64,000 nt of DNA, from positions 124,651,121 through 124,715,120 of the forward strand of contig NC_091125.1 of NCBI RefSeq assembly GCF_040183065.1, given 5' to 3'. Positions 53,633-63,436 of the stretch are shown piece after piece; the stretch's first letter is position 1, and every line of letters starts with the position of its first letter. The notes under the pieces were generated by a model. The model saw only the letters and a program-made list of their open reading frames with translations, had not been told where the DNA came from and did not search any database. A program made the position numbers and the translations under genes. The stretch comes from Periplaneta americana (Eukaryota; Arthropoda; Insecta; Blattodea; Blattidae).

Positions 53633-54609
53633 TACAGAGTGTTTCAAAAGTGATGGTAAAAATTTAGGGATGAGATGTAAAAACGAAGAGAAACAAAATA
53701 GCTTTAGTAAACATGGGTCCGCAAATTAATCGTTTACGAAACAATGCCATTTTGTGGTGTTTGCAGCTCACTGAATGTTAAATACTAATTCCATCAAAAC
53801 AGTGACATTTTATTTAATTTATCTATCGCGAGACAAATTCGTAATTTTGGCTTCAACACCACGAAAATGTAATTGAACATACACAAGAGAAACTTTTTTA
53901 CTTGATCACCAAGGTACAGTACAGTATGAACATGTTAACTGAAGAATTTTACGGCAGGTGTCCAAAATGCTGACCATGTATTTGAATGCATCTGTCTAGT
54001 CTTTTTCGCAAAGACCCAAGAATGCGCTCGAGCAACCCTGGGTCATTCTTCATTTGCTGGAAGGTACCTACAACCCAATGCTACAATTCTTCAGGTGTGG
54101 TGCTGTCCTAGAATATAGGTTCCTTTAATGGTAAAACTGTTAATAATGTAATTAGGATTATGAATCCTACAATGTCCTTCATTGTGAAATATGGGTGAAG
54201 CGGAATTTTGTCAATATTTCTATTTAATCCAATTGGATTATTTGATCCTGTTTGGTAAATTAGACTTTTTCTAAAACCCCATATACAAAAATTCAAACGA
54301 TTTAACTCCGGTGATATAGGTACAGGTCCTCCTCTACTTATCCACCGTCCACCATATCCTCTGTTTAGATATCGACCCACTCTTACAAGGAAATGAGATG
54401 AGAAGAGAGTGGCATACATACGAAGTATGAATGTTGAAGCTTTATCATATCCAGGTGCTCGGCTCACTGGTGACTCCAACCAGCAAAACAATGGCATTAT
54501 CTCGTAAACGGTTAATTTGCGGGCCAATGTTTACTGGAACGTTTTTGCTTCTTTTCGTTTTTACTTCTCACCACTAAATTTTTTTTCACCACTTCTGAAA
54601 CCATCTGTA
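53633..54609 (-). mobile_element. Degenerate Tc1/mariner-type element
   Basis: Element ~53635-54607 with TA flanks. Ends CAGAGTGTTTCAAAAGTGAT and the complement of ...TTCTGAAACCATCTG, with the similarity continuing through GTAAAAACGAAGAGAA-type sequence (~65 bases). The minus-strand ORF 54108-54527 retains [12 protein letters not shown] and LNFCIWGF, the degraded counterpart of RWIGRGGPVPWPPRSPDLPP...LDFFLWG in the 48.4-kb element. The third aspartate position reads SPEL instead of SPDL. Dead copy. Confidence 0.85.
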
Positions 54610-55514
54610 TGTTTTCCTCTTTGTCACTTCTTATTATTTCATTTTTTTTTCATTTAATTTAAATTTAATTGTGACAAAAATTAAAAGAAAGCCTTGGATA
54701 ATGTTTGTAAACTAAAGTCTTTTAAAAATATTCGAAACTTTCTATTGCGTATTAAACAATAAAATAAAGTTTTGTAATGTTGCTTCGATAATAAAATTAC
54801 ATAAATTATTGTTATATAACTCAACTCGAGCAATAATTCATTTTTATTCATTGAGCTAACAATTTAACTTCCCTTAAGTTAATATCTTTCAAAGTATAAA
54901 CAAACTTTTAGTCACTACAGTCACTTAGATACCATCCATATAATTTTTATGGTGGAATCTCTCTTGACTAAACTGTACTGAAAATTACACATCATTACAG
55001 TAAACGTTTGCAATTTGTAATTAATTTATATCCATTTTTGTTAATTCTGCATATTTAAATCTCTCTCACAACTTCACCCATAAACTTCAGTAAGTTAGAT
55101 AGACATTTGTTGTGTCCGTACTTAATTCTAAACACAATCTTCACAATATAGCAGACTGAACTTTCAGAAATGTTGCTGACGTAACCACACATTTGTCCGT
55201 AATCCTGAAGTTGTATCCCATATCCCTGAGCACGAAACTAGGTCACTGTTTCAGATTCATTAACACGTTCATTCCATCAGAGCACTAATTAAAATGTTTG
55301 AAATTGAAAAGCAGAATTCCATTTTCATCTTGAAGAACAAATGATATAGTCAACAGTCATAGTTCGGAAACCAGCTGGTATGTTTAAGATTTGTTATAAT
55401 GCATTTTCTCATGTAAAATAACCAAAATGAAAGGAGTCTCATTAAAAATTTATCACTATAGTCGCTAAGATGACATTAATATGAATTTTATTACGAAATT
55501 TCTCTTCACTAACC
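54610..55514. other. Unannotated A+T-rich sequence
   Basis: Nothing recognised. Confidence 0.5.
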
Positions 55515-55755
55515 TGTACCGTAAACTGGGGTTACTTTGAACACAGAGGAAACTTTGACCATTTTTTCAGAAAATCATATTTAGGTTTCTACATGCTGCA
55601 CTTGTTATAGATGGAGGTAAATTTGGTATGAGAATGATTTTATGATAATTTACCTCCATCTATAACAAATGCAGCATGTAGAAACCTAAATATGATTTTC
55701 TGAAAAAATGGTCAAAGTTTCCTCTGTGTTCAAAGTAACCCCAGTTTCCGGTAGG
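55515..55755. mobile_element. Fold-back MITE with ~100-bp arms
   Basis: 55517-55623 and 55650-55753 are near-perfect complements (two mismatches noticed: GTAAACTGG/GGAAACTGG and CACTTG/CATTTG). The ends are CCG(T/G)AAACTGGGGTTACT next to TA. TA-flanked long palindromes of this kind are typical of Tc1/mariner-derived MITEs. No coding sequence. Confidence 0.88.
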
Positions 55756-55849
55756 ATATTTATAGTGATATAGATCATTACAGTATATTAATATAGTGTA
55801 TAACTGTTATGTATGAATTAATAACAAATATAAGAATATCTATTACATG

Positions 55850-56136
55850 ACTTTCTTGTGTTAAATTGTATCGTACCTGGTTTACATGTTTTCGACCTAT
55901 TATGGGTCATCCTCAGAACTGGTCATTGTCAGTCTTGGTGTCTCTTGTTCTTTCCTGTGAGGGTGTGTTACACCACACAAACACGCCCTCACAGGAAACC
56001 ACATTACACCACACAAACACGCCCTCACAGGAAACAAAACAAGAGGCACCAATACCAACAACAACCAGTTCTAAGGATGACCCATAATAGGTCAAAAAAT
56101 GTAAATCAGGTACGATAGAATTTAGCACAAGAAAGT
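55850..56136. mobile_element. Fold-back element, probable pair of inverted Penelope terminal repeats
   Basis: 55850-55968 and about 56000-56136 are inverted copies (~85% identical). Each arm contains the layout seen in the 30.2-kb Penelope-like element (CTGAGGATG...stem...GTC...). The centre holds a 41-base tandem repeat (CACCACACAAACACGCCCTC plus ACAGGAAAC...) in two copies. No endonuclease or RT sequence remains. Confidence 0.7.
55876..55922 (-). ncRNA. Hammerhead-ribozyme-like motif in fold-back arm
   Basis: Minus strand: CTGAGGA, stem II GACC/GGTC around CATAATA, then GAAA, then the palindrome ACATGT, then A. One extra A between the GAAA strand and the palindrome, and only ~3 strong stem-I pairs (GTT/AAC). 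The opposite arm (plus strand ~56064-56110) has CTAAGGA and CAAAAAA, so its core is destroyed. Confidence 0.5.
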
Positions 56137-56505
56137 AATATAATACATATTCCGAAGTGATACAGTGTTAAAAGTTGTGTAATCAAGATGTATAACAAAT
56201 ATAGATTTCTCTGAACAAAAGAATCTGAAAACTAAACTTTAGAGTTGAAATATTTAAATTTTGTCTACAAAATGTTATAAAACTGGACTAATGTAGCAGA
56301 TCAGATGTCAAAATAAGACATGGGAAAACCAATTTTGGTCTTATTTCGATTACAGAAGAACCCAACACTTCAGGCTGATGGTAATTATAACAAATATATT
56401 GTTACTCGTACAGTGAGATTACAATCAATTAAATTTTTTCAAGTAAAGCAAAGGTTGATGGAATGTGGTGAAATAATTGACAGTAAATGAGTTGTTAAAT
56501 ATATA
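56137..56505. other. Unannotated sequence
   Basis: Nothing recognised. Confidence 0.45.
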
Positions 56506-57044
56506 TAGGGTGGAAGTGAAAAAGCCTTGCAGATTTCCAGACCGAATAGCTCATGTTGTATGTAACAAAAAACTGTAATATCATATTGGTGGAAAATTCA
56601 TAGTTTTTTCAGAAGAAAATGTTTTTCCCAAATGGTTAAAAATCTCTCATTTGGTAAATATTACCCGTAGGATCGTTATTTTTTTCCATATCAATAGGAA
56701 ATCTAGGAAAAAATAATTTATCCCTCCGATGTATTTCAATAGCGTTCATGGTTTTCGTGTAAATTTAAATTTAAAAACCTCTAAATTCAAGCCATTACAC
56801 TAAGCAAGTGACAACGTCTTGCAGATAGCAGCTCACCTACCGAAACTCACCGAGTTCATTGACCTCTTGCATCTATATCACTGATAGAGTGTATTAGCGT
56901 CGATGTTGCCGGACTGATGTAACTTCAAACTTAATTTTTTTATTAACCGTGAATTTAATCACAAAACGTAACATAGGTTCTATCTTCATTTACGTGTAGC
57001 ATATCTTCCCTTTCAATCTACAAGGTCATTTCACTTCCACCATA
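56506..57044. mobile_element. 535-bp MITE with TA target duplication
   Basis: Element 56508-57042, flanked by TA. Ends GGGTGGAAGTGAAAAAGCCT and the complement of AAGGTCATTTCACTTCCACC... form a ~24-base imperfect inverted repeat. No coding sequence. Tc1/mariner-type by the TA duplication. Confidence 0.75.
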
Positions 57045-58984
57045 GCGCATATACTTATTATTTAATTTATTTGGAAATTTCACATTTAATAAAAAGTTCA
57101 GGATGTTAATAATAATACGAACATCTCTCAAATAAAGATAGAACATTCTAATCAACTTTGGGCTGAAAGAAAGAAACTATAACAAACACACACATGCAAC
57201 ATTGGAATAGAAAAGAGACGTAATTGGAGAGATATAAATTACATTTTATTTACGCGATAAATTAACAGAATATACAATGAACTAAATATATTATTTATGC
57301 GAATGAAAATGGTAAGAATGCAAAATAATTATATGTTTAGAAATTCTGGATCATTTGATAAAGTGTAGGCTATATTTTGAGTATCCAAAATGCGTTGGCT
57401 TGAATTATTAATTCAATTATAATTATATATATATAAAATTATAATTAATTATAATTCCTTCATTATTAACATATGCCAGTTGATGATGTTGATGCAACTT
57501 TGTGAGAATTTGAAGACAGTTTGCCAGTGAGACGCCTGTAATTCAGTTTCATTTACTGACAACAATTATATACCTGTAATATAAACGGTGTTAATGAATA
57601 AATACTAGAAAGGAATTAATATTCAGTATTCTAGACTGTGAAAGCAGATCAAAACATAACATTCAAAGTATAATATTATTGAAGTTATAAAAGATTCCTT
57701 AGGGATTCTTCACCAACATCTATGCTTTACAAATTAATATTCTGAACTATTCTTGTTAACATAAAATTTGATAATATTCCATATTCTTTATATATCTTTT
57801 TCAGAAATTGAATGTTTTATATATCTTAATTTATTATTATAATTGTTAAATTCATTATTTAAACTATATAATTCTTGCAAAATTCTTTTGTATTCTGGAC
57901 CCCCGTGGTAAACTGCAGTTCAGCAGCAGACGGAAATTATTAAATTTTGTTAGTAGTAGGATTTTTCGATCTATGACTGTCGACATAATTGGTGTCATAT
58001 TTTAGTACATTATCACTTGTTCTAAAATTCTGGAAACAAGTTTTAAATTCATTTTTATTATTCCACTATCATTCCACGATGTCACTATTATAAAGATATA
58101 GAGGAACTGTGACGTCACAAACTACGTCACGGAAGTTTCTTGGTAATAATTATGAGTTCCATTACAATACACTGGCACTTTGCAGTTTTAAATATATACG
58201 CTTGATATGTTTAATGAAAAAAGTAGGTTCTTTTAATTTGATTGTTATCATGTTATATGGAATCATTATATATTTGTAATAAGCAGTTTATTTTCACAGA
58301 GGAATCTTTTTTTTTTTTTATTTATCTAACAACATGCTGACATTCAGTGCTGCTTCCAACTGTTAGCTGAAACAGAAGAGAAAAATGAGAATTAGAGACA
58401 TATAACAAATAAGATGTCATCAAGTGATGGAAGTGATATAATTGTACAGATTCCAGAGAACAATAGAATAGATTAAATTAAATAAAAACTGTTATTACAC
58501 GTTTTGAAATTAAGTGCCTGATTAACTAGCAAATTCGGTTGAAAATCTTCGTAGTCAGGCAACAGCGCACTCCCGGCTCACCTACGAATGCACACACGTA
58601 CTCGGTCTGAATAGCAGCATTCGTCCCTTAGACCCTGCAGTAGGGTCTCCGGACTTCCTAATGTATGGAAATCATGATAGGTCTTAAAAATACAAAAGGA
58701 TAAGACACTCCTTATCAGTTTTTTCAATGATAAGACTAAAACACAGATTCATGTGCTAGTACTTATTGATTAGAAGAATGCTAACATTAAAGGGAAAACT
58801 ATGTTTTTCTGAGAAAAGTATTCTTTTGTGACCAATGGAACATTACTATTTTTTACTGTACTCTATCAAAGGAATAAGCTGTTAAAATCTGTATAGTCAT
58901 ATTACTTTCATCCTGTATATATTTATTTCGTTATAGCAAGTAAGAAATAATTAGAATGCTATACTTAAATGAATACATACATAC

Positions 58985-58985
<1 letters not shown>
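57045..58985. other. Unannotated A+T-rich region
   Basis: About 1.9 kb. A T-homopolymer at 58307-58319 and a GC-richer block at 58560-58680 without recognised features. Confidence 0.5.

Positions 58986-59030
<45 letters not shown>
58986..59030. repeat. (TA)n microsatellite
   Basis: About 22 TA units. Confidence 0.95.
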
Positions 59031-59036
<6 letters not shown>

Positions 59037-59054
59037 GACTAAGTATGAAAAAAT

Positions 59055-59277
59055 GTTATGTTTTATTTAACGACGCTCGCAACTGCAGAGGTTATATCAG
59101 CGTCGCCGGATGTGCCGGAATTTTGTCCCGCGGGAGTTCTTTTACATGCCAGTAAATCTACTGACATGAGCCTGTCGCATTTAAGCACACATAAATGCCA
59201 TCGACCTGGCCCGGGATCGAACCCGCAACCTTGGGCATAGAAGGCCAGCGCTATACCAACTCGCCAACCGGGTCGAC
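59055..59277 (-). mobile_element. tRNA-derived SINE (family S2)
   Basis: Minus strand from 59277: the tRNA-like head GGTTGGCGAGTTGGTATAGC (A box), an anticodon-loop region CTTCTAT (TCT at anticodon positions), then GGGTTCGATCCCGGGCC (B box). The body CAGGTCGATGGCATTTATGT matches the 40.6-kb SINE. The 3' end is ACGCTCGTTAAATAAAACAT-like. Full-length in appearance. Confidence 0.88.
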
Positions 59278-59337
59278 TCTAAGCAGGAATATTACAATAA
59301 ATTACATAAGCATGGGTGAATTTACTTATTAATAAAT

Positions 59338-59365
59338 GTATATATATATATATATATATATATAT
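59338..59365. repeat. (TA)n microsatellite
   Basis: TA run directly abutting the next fold-back. Confidence 0.9.
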
Positions 59366-59366
59366 G

Positions 59367-59598
59367 AGCCGTTCAAAGCAAAAGTGGTGTAAGTCAAAAT
59401 TGGGTATTGATGTTTAAAATAAAAATTCTCTAAAATACAGCGCAAAGTAGCAGTTAATATGTCCTTCGTGATATCCACTGACTACTAATAGTTTAAATAA
59501 ATTGAATATTAATAGCTACTTTGCGCTGTATTTTACAGAATGTTTACTTTAACCCACATATCCATTTTTGACTTACACCACTTGTGCTCTGAACGGCT
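59367..59598. mobile_element. 232-bp fold-back MITE in TA-rich DNA
   Basis: Ends AGCCGTTCAAAGCAAAAGTG and the complement of ...CACTTGTGCTCTGAACGGCT. Arms of ~95 bases (about 59367-59462 and 59504-59598) including TACAGCGCAAAGTAGC. The (TA)n surroundings hide any target duplication. Confidence 0.82.
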
Positions 59599-59852
59599 TT
59601 TATATATGTATGAAGTTGTCTCTGTTTCTTTTTCTAAAAAACGATTAACGGCTTGTGGGACAAGTAGATGTGGTTACGTGCTAGGTAAAAATGCCAAAAA
59701 CAAGTGATTAAAGCAAGTACAATTTAGTTTGTAAAGTTTTTGTGTTTTTTCTCAAAATTACTTCTGCATGACTCGGCCCGTTTTTGATCTCAGTGTCTCA
59801 TTTCATCCATACTTTCTTCGATCCTTATAACCAAACACAAATTGACAATTCT
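59599..59852. other. Unannotated sequence
   Basis: Nothing recognised. Confidence 0.4.
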
Positions 59853-60225
59853 ACTCACTCACTCACTCACTCGCTCACTTACTCACTCACTCCATAATTT
59901 GCTCACCTTGCTCACTAACTCACTCATTGACTCACTCACTCATCTCACACACATTCACTCACTAAATCACTCACTCATTAAGTCACTTATCTCATTCACT
60001 CATCCCACTCCCTAACTCAACTCACTCATTCAATAGCTAACTCACTAAACTCACTCGTTCACTCATCTCATTCCCTAACTCACTCATTCAATCGCTAATT
60101 CACTAACTCACTCATTCAACCGCTAACTCACTCACTAATCTCACTATTCAATCGCTACCTCACTCACTCACTCACTTACTCACCCATCCACCCACCTCAC
60201 TTCACTCTCACCCATCCATCATTCC
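59853..60225. repeat. Degenerate (CACT)n microsatellite
   Basis: About 370 bases dominated by ACTC/CTCA tetramers with many CATT, CGCT and CTAA variants. Confidence 0.9.
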
Positions 60226-60257
60226 AAAATTAATGTATAGATATAACTCTAGGCCTA

Positions 60258-60492
60258 ATGTTTTAATCGGGTTTTCTAATGACGCTATATCAAATATGAG
60301 ATGATCTAGCATCGTGGAATTGGTAATAGTGAAATGAGATCGTAGGTTCGCTATTCGATTATTTGACGTTGCAGTGGGATACATCTTCGGAGGAATTCCA
60401 GCCAGATAATCGGTCCAAGTGGGATTCGAACTCGCCCCGAGCCTCTGATCACAAGTGTAACTCGTTGTCCCTAGACCACATTGGTGGTCACT
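60258..60492 (-). mobile_element. tRNA-derived SINE (family S4)
   Basis: Minus strand from 60492: GACCACCAATGTGGTCTAGG as degraded tRNA 5' head, with B box GAGTTCGAATCCC at ~60421-60434. The body ends at TAATGACGCTATATCAAATA, similar to the 3' ends of family S3. The A box is weak. Confidence 0.7.
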
Positions 60493-61215
60493 ATGTCAAT
60501 TTTATATTCAGTATTTTATAGACTAATTATTAGTAGGCTATTTTGAAAGAAGATTAATATTATTCCAAGATATAAGTGTGCATGCGATTATTTAAGAATA
60601 TTCGTTCAATGCATCGCTTTACCAACCCACCCGCCTATCCATCCATGTGTCCCATTTACAACACAGAAGGTTCCGAGACTGTAATAAATTCTACGCTATC
60701 TCGATGACGTTTTCGTAACGATACGTTTATTGTGATGTGACATTATTAAAATACTAGACAGAAAACTTCATTTATTGTCGGTAAATTATACGTTTGAGGA
60801 ATTATAAATGTTTATTTTGTGGATAGTATACTTCACGGCTTCTTGTGCTCACAGTTACCTGTCATTTACACATTAAGACAGAAACCACTTTGTTCTGTTC
60901 CGCAGAAGTCAAACTTCGCCAACTGTTAGCTTAGATAACGTGTCTAAAGCGTTCATTATTTTAAAACTGAGTCTTATTAAATATCTGCATTACACTGAAA
61001 ACAGGGGTGTGAAATGATGTCCGTTATTAAACTTAAAATTAATAATTTTGCTTCCGATTATGGTATGGTATGAGTCGTTTTGGACTATTCTGACCAAGTA
61101 ATATTACCCTTGGAGACACATTATGCATCCTCTTGTTTTTCCAATCCTTATTAAATAATCGCTTCATAGAAAAGGTTATAAAAATTATTTTAGGAAGAAG
61201 TGAGTTTACTTGTTA
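60493..61215. other. Unannotated sequence
   Basis: Nothing recognised. Confidence 0.5.
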
Positions 61216-61219
61216 CTGT

Positions 61220-61440
61220 TGTGACTATGTGGATAGCGTGTTCGCTTCGCAACCAAGCATGGTTCGAATCCCGGCCAATGGAAGAAATTTATCTTTCGTC
61301 CAAGGGATTGATTGTTTGACCCTTGTCATATGCTTTCCTGTGTTGTCTCAGCGGTGTCCTGCACCATTCCGACAACACGACTAGGGAGGCCCGTCATGTC
61401 TACCTATTAAATGTTGGTTCACAGCTATATATTCCCCACT
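61220..61440 (+). mobile_element. tRNA-derived SINE-like repeat (family S5)
   Basis: Plus strand: TGACTATGTGGATAGCGTGT (A-box region), CTTCGCAA as anticodon-loop region, ATGGTTCGAATCCCGGCC (B box). The following body (CCAAGGGATTGATTG...GACAACACGACTAGGGAGG) occurs only here, so the 3' end is uncertain. Confidence 0.65.
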
Positions 61441-61977
61441 AATCCGCATTGGGTTTTTACTTGAGATTGCACACTTGATCTCAAACATATGAAAAGAAAA
61501 TTCCTAGCCTTTTAATAAGGACCTAGTAATTAAATAAAGACTGGGGAACAGATTATTATACACTGAACGGTAGAGATGATATTTCAAATAGGTTACTTGA
61601 TTGTTTATACATATATAACAGTTGCCAAAGTAGATAAAAGTTCAGTCAGGTATAAACAACTATAGCGATTCAAGGCTGCTTAATGTTCGGGACTTCGGGA
61701 GTGATCAATCTCGACGTTTCAAAACACTCACAAGCAGTCTTTACGCATACATTGTCGTGCGGGTTTTCGGCTTTGAGGGCGCTGTTAGTCTTGCTTTCTC
61801 GGTCGTTGTTCTCTATTCTCTAGACACATTATGAACAGTGCTGTCCTCAGACGGTATCAGAAAAGCGATACGTACTGTTTGTTGTACGTAGTCATTTGTT
61901 ATTCTTTATGTGTAATGTTCAAACAGCTGTATCTCGACAACCATTGAAAATTGGACACATTTTTATCTGAATATTTT
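61441..61977. other. Unannotated sequence upstream of the 382-bp array
   Basis: Nothing recognised. Confidence 0.45.
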
Positions 61978-62076
61978 TATATATTATTTTAATGTACCGA
62001 AGTACATATGATATTTCCATGCAGATATTCTGCGTCATCATACGATGAAAGAGTAATGGAACGGAGAAAAATTCTC

Positions 62077-62147
62077 TCCGGCGCCGGGATTTGAACCCGG
62101 GTTTTCAGCTCTACGTGCTGATGCTTTATCCACTAAGCCACAACGGA
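62077..62147 (-). tRNA. tRNA-like sequence 1 of the 382-bp array
   Basis: Folds as a complete cloverleaf: D stem GCTT/AAGC, anticodon stem TCAGC/GCTGA with a 7-base loop ACGTAGA (GTA at anticodon positions, i.e. Tyr), T stem CCGGG/CCCGG with loop TTCAAAT. In this unit the acceptor stem has TCCGTTG against CGCCGGA, one mismatch. Position 33 is C instead of the near-universal U, and there is no intron as nuclear tRNA-Tyr genes have, so it is probably a tRNA-derived sequence, not a functional tRNA-Tyr. Confidence 0.5.
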
Positions 62148-62458
62148 TACAACTCCGACGCCGGTTAGAATCGTCTCAGATTAAGCTCCAACTCTTGGGT
62201 TCCCTCTAGTGGCCGCCCTCTGCACTACGTCATAGATGTCCATGAACGCAGGACCGAAGTCCACACATGTGCTGAGGTGCACTCGATATGAGTGACTAGT
62301 TGGCCGGGATCCGACGGAATAAGCGCCGTCTTAAATCACGAAGTGATTTACGCATATCATATATATTATTATAATGTACCGAAGTACATATGATATTTCC
62401 ATGCAGATATTTTGCGTCATCATACGATGAAAGAGTAATGGAACGGAGAAAAATTCTC

Positions 62459-62529
62459 TCCGGCGCCGGGATTTGAACCCGGGTTTTCAGCTCTACGTGC
62501 TGATGCTTTATCCACTAAGCCACACCGGA
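62459..62529 (-). tRNA. tRNA-like sequence 2 of the 382-bp array
   Basis: Same cloverleaf with a fully paired 7-bp acceptor stem (TCCGGTG/CGCCGGA, one G-T pair). A box GGCTTAGTGG and B box GGTTCAAATCC are at type-2 Pol III promoter spacing. A TTTTT terminator-like run follows at 62453-62449 (minus-strand sense). C33 and anticodon GTA as in unit 1. Confidence 0.55.
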
Positions 62530-62840
62530 TACAACTCCGACGCCGGTTAGAATCGTCTCAGATTAAGCTCCAACTCTTGGGTTCCCTCTAGTGGCCGCCC
62601 TCTGCACTACGTCATAGATGTCTATGAACGCAGGACCGAAGTCCACACATGTGCTGAGGTGCACTCGATATGAGTGACTAGTTGGCCGGGATCCGACGAA
62701 ATAAGCGCCGTCTTAAATCACGAAGTGATTTACGCATATCATATATATTATTTTAATGTACCGAAGTACATATGATATTTCCATGCAGATATTCTGCGTC
62801 ATCATACGATGAAAGAGCAATGGAACGGAGAAAAATTCTC

Positions 62841-62911
62841 TCCGGCGCCGGGATTTGAACCCGGGTTTTCAGCTCTACGTGCTGATGCTTTATCCACTAA
62901 GCCACACCGGA
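62841..62911 (-). tRNA. tRNA-like sequence 3 of the 382-bp array
   Basis: Identical in sequence to unit 2, including the T5 run downstream. Confidence 0.55.
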
Positions 62912-63326
62912 TACAACTCCGACGCCGGTTAGAATCGTCTCAGATTAAGCTCCAACTCTTGGGTTCCCTCTAGTGGCCGCCCTCTGCACTACGTCATAGA
63001 TGTCTATGAACGCAGGACCGAAGTCCACACATGTGCTGAGGTGCACTCGATATGAGTGACTATTTGGCCGGGATCCGACGGAATAAGCGCCGTCTTAAGT
63101 CACGAAGTGATTTACGCATATCATATATATTATTTTAATGTACCGAAGTACATATGATATTTCCATGCAGATATTCTGCGTCATCATACGATGAAAGAGT
63201 AATGGAACGGAGAAAAATTCTTTCCGGCGCCGGGACATCTATGACGTAGTGCAGAGGGCGGCCACTAGAGGGAACCCAAGAGTTGGAGCTTAATCTGAGA
63301 CGATTCTAACCGGCGTCGGAGTTGTA

Positions 63327-63397
63327 TCCGGTGTGGCTTAGTGGATAAAGCATCATCACGTAGAGCTGAAAACCCGGGTTCAAATCCCGGCGCCGGA
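63327..63397 (+). tRNA. tRNA-like sequence 4, inverted unit
   Basis: Plus-strand copy. Acceptor, D and T stems are intact; the anticodon stem has one mismatch (TCATC/GCTGA). Followed by GAGAATTTTTCTCC. Confidence 0.5.
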
Positions 63398-63436
63398 GAG
63401 AATTTTTCTCCGTTCCATTACTCTTTCATCGTATGA

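Larger units (their letters stand above)
61978..63436 (-). repeat. Tandem array of 382-bp tRNA-bearing units (3 full, 1 rearranged)
   Basis: The anchor GTACCGAAGTACATATGATA starts at 61994, 62376, 62758 and 63140: exact 382-base spacing. Units differ at only a few positions. In minus-strand reading each unit has a hairpin (AAATCAC/GTGATTT), a CCACTAGAGGG motif and a 71-nt tRNA-like sequence with A and B boxes. A T5 run lies five bases beyond the tRNA 3' end, followed by a terminal hairpin (ATGTACCGAAGTACAT). The fourth unit breaks at 63235 and continues as an inverted unit on the plus strand, making ~50-base inverted arms (63187-63236 / 63386-63435). Confidence 0.93.

Noticed and set aside
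55858..56118. Overlapping ORFs on both strands at the fold-back
   Set aside because: They mirror each other because the region is an inverted repeat with an internal tandem duplication.
62000..62060. Hammerhead match within the 382-bp unit (ATGATGA ... GAAA on the minus strand)
   Set aside because: The conserved first core base is A instead of C, and no stem III or stem I pairing could be formed.
61978..63436. Ordinary cluster of functional tRNA-Tyr genes
   Set aside because: C at position 33, no intron, one unit with acceptor mismatch and one with anticodon-stem mismatch, and no resemblance to the usual tRNA-Tyr sequence.
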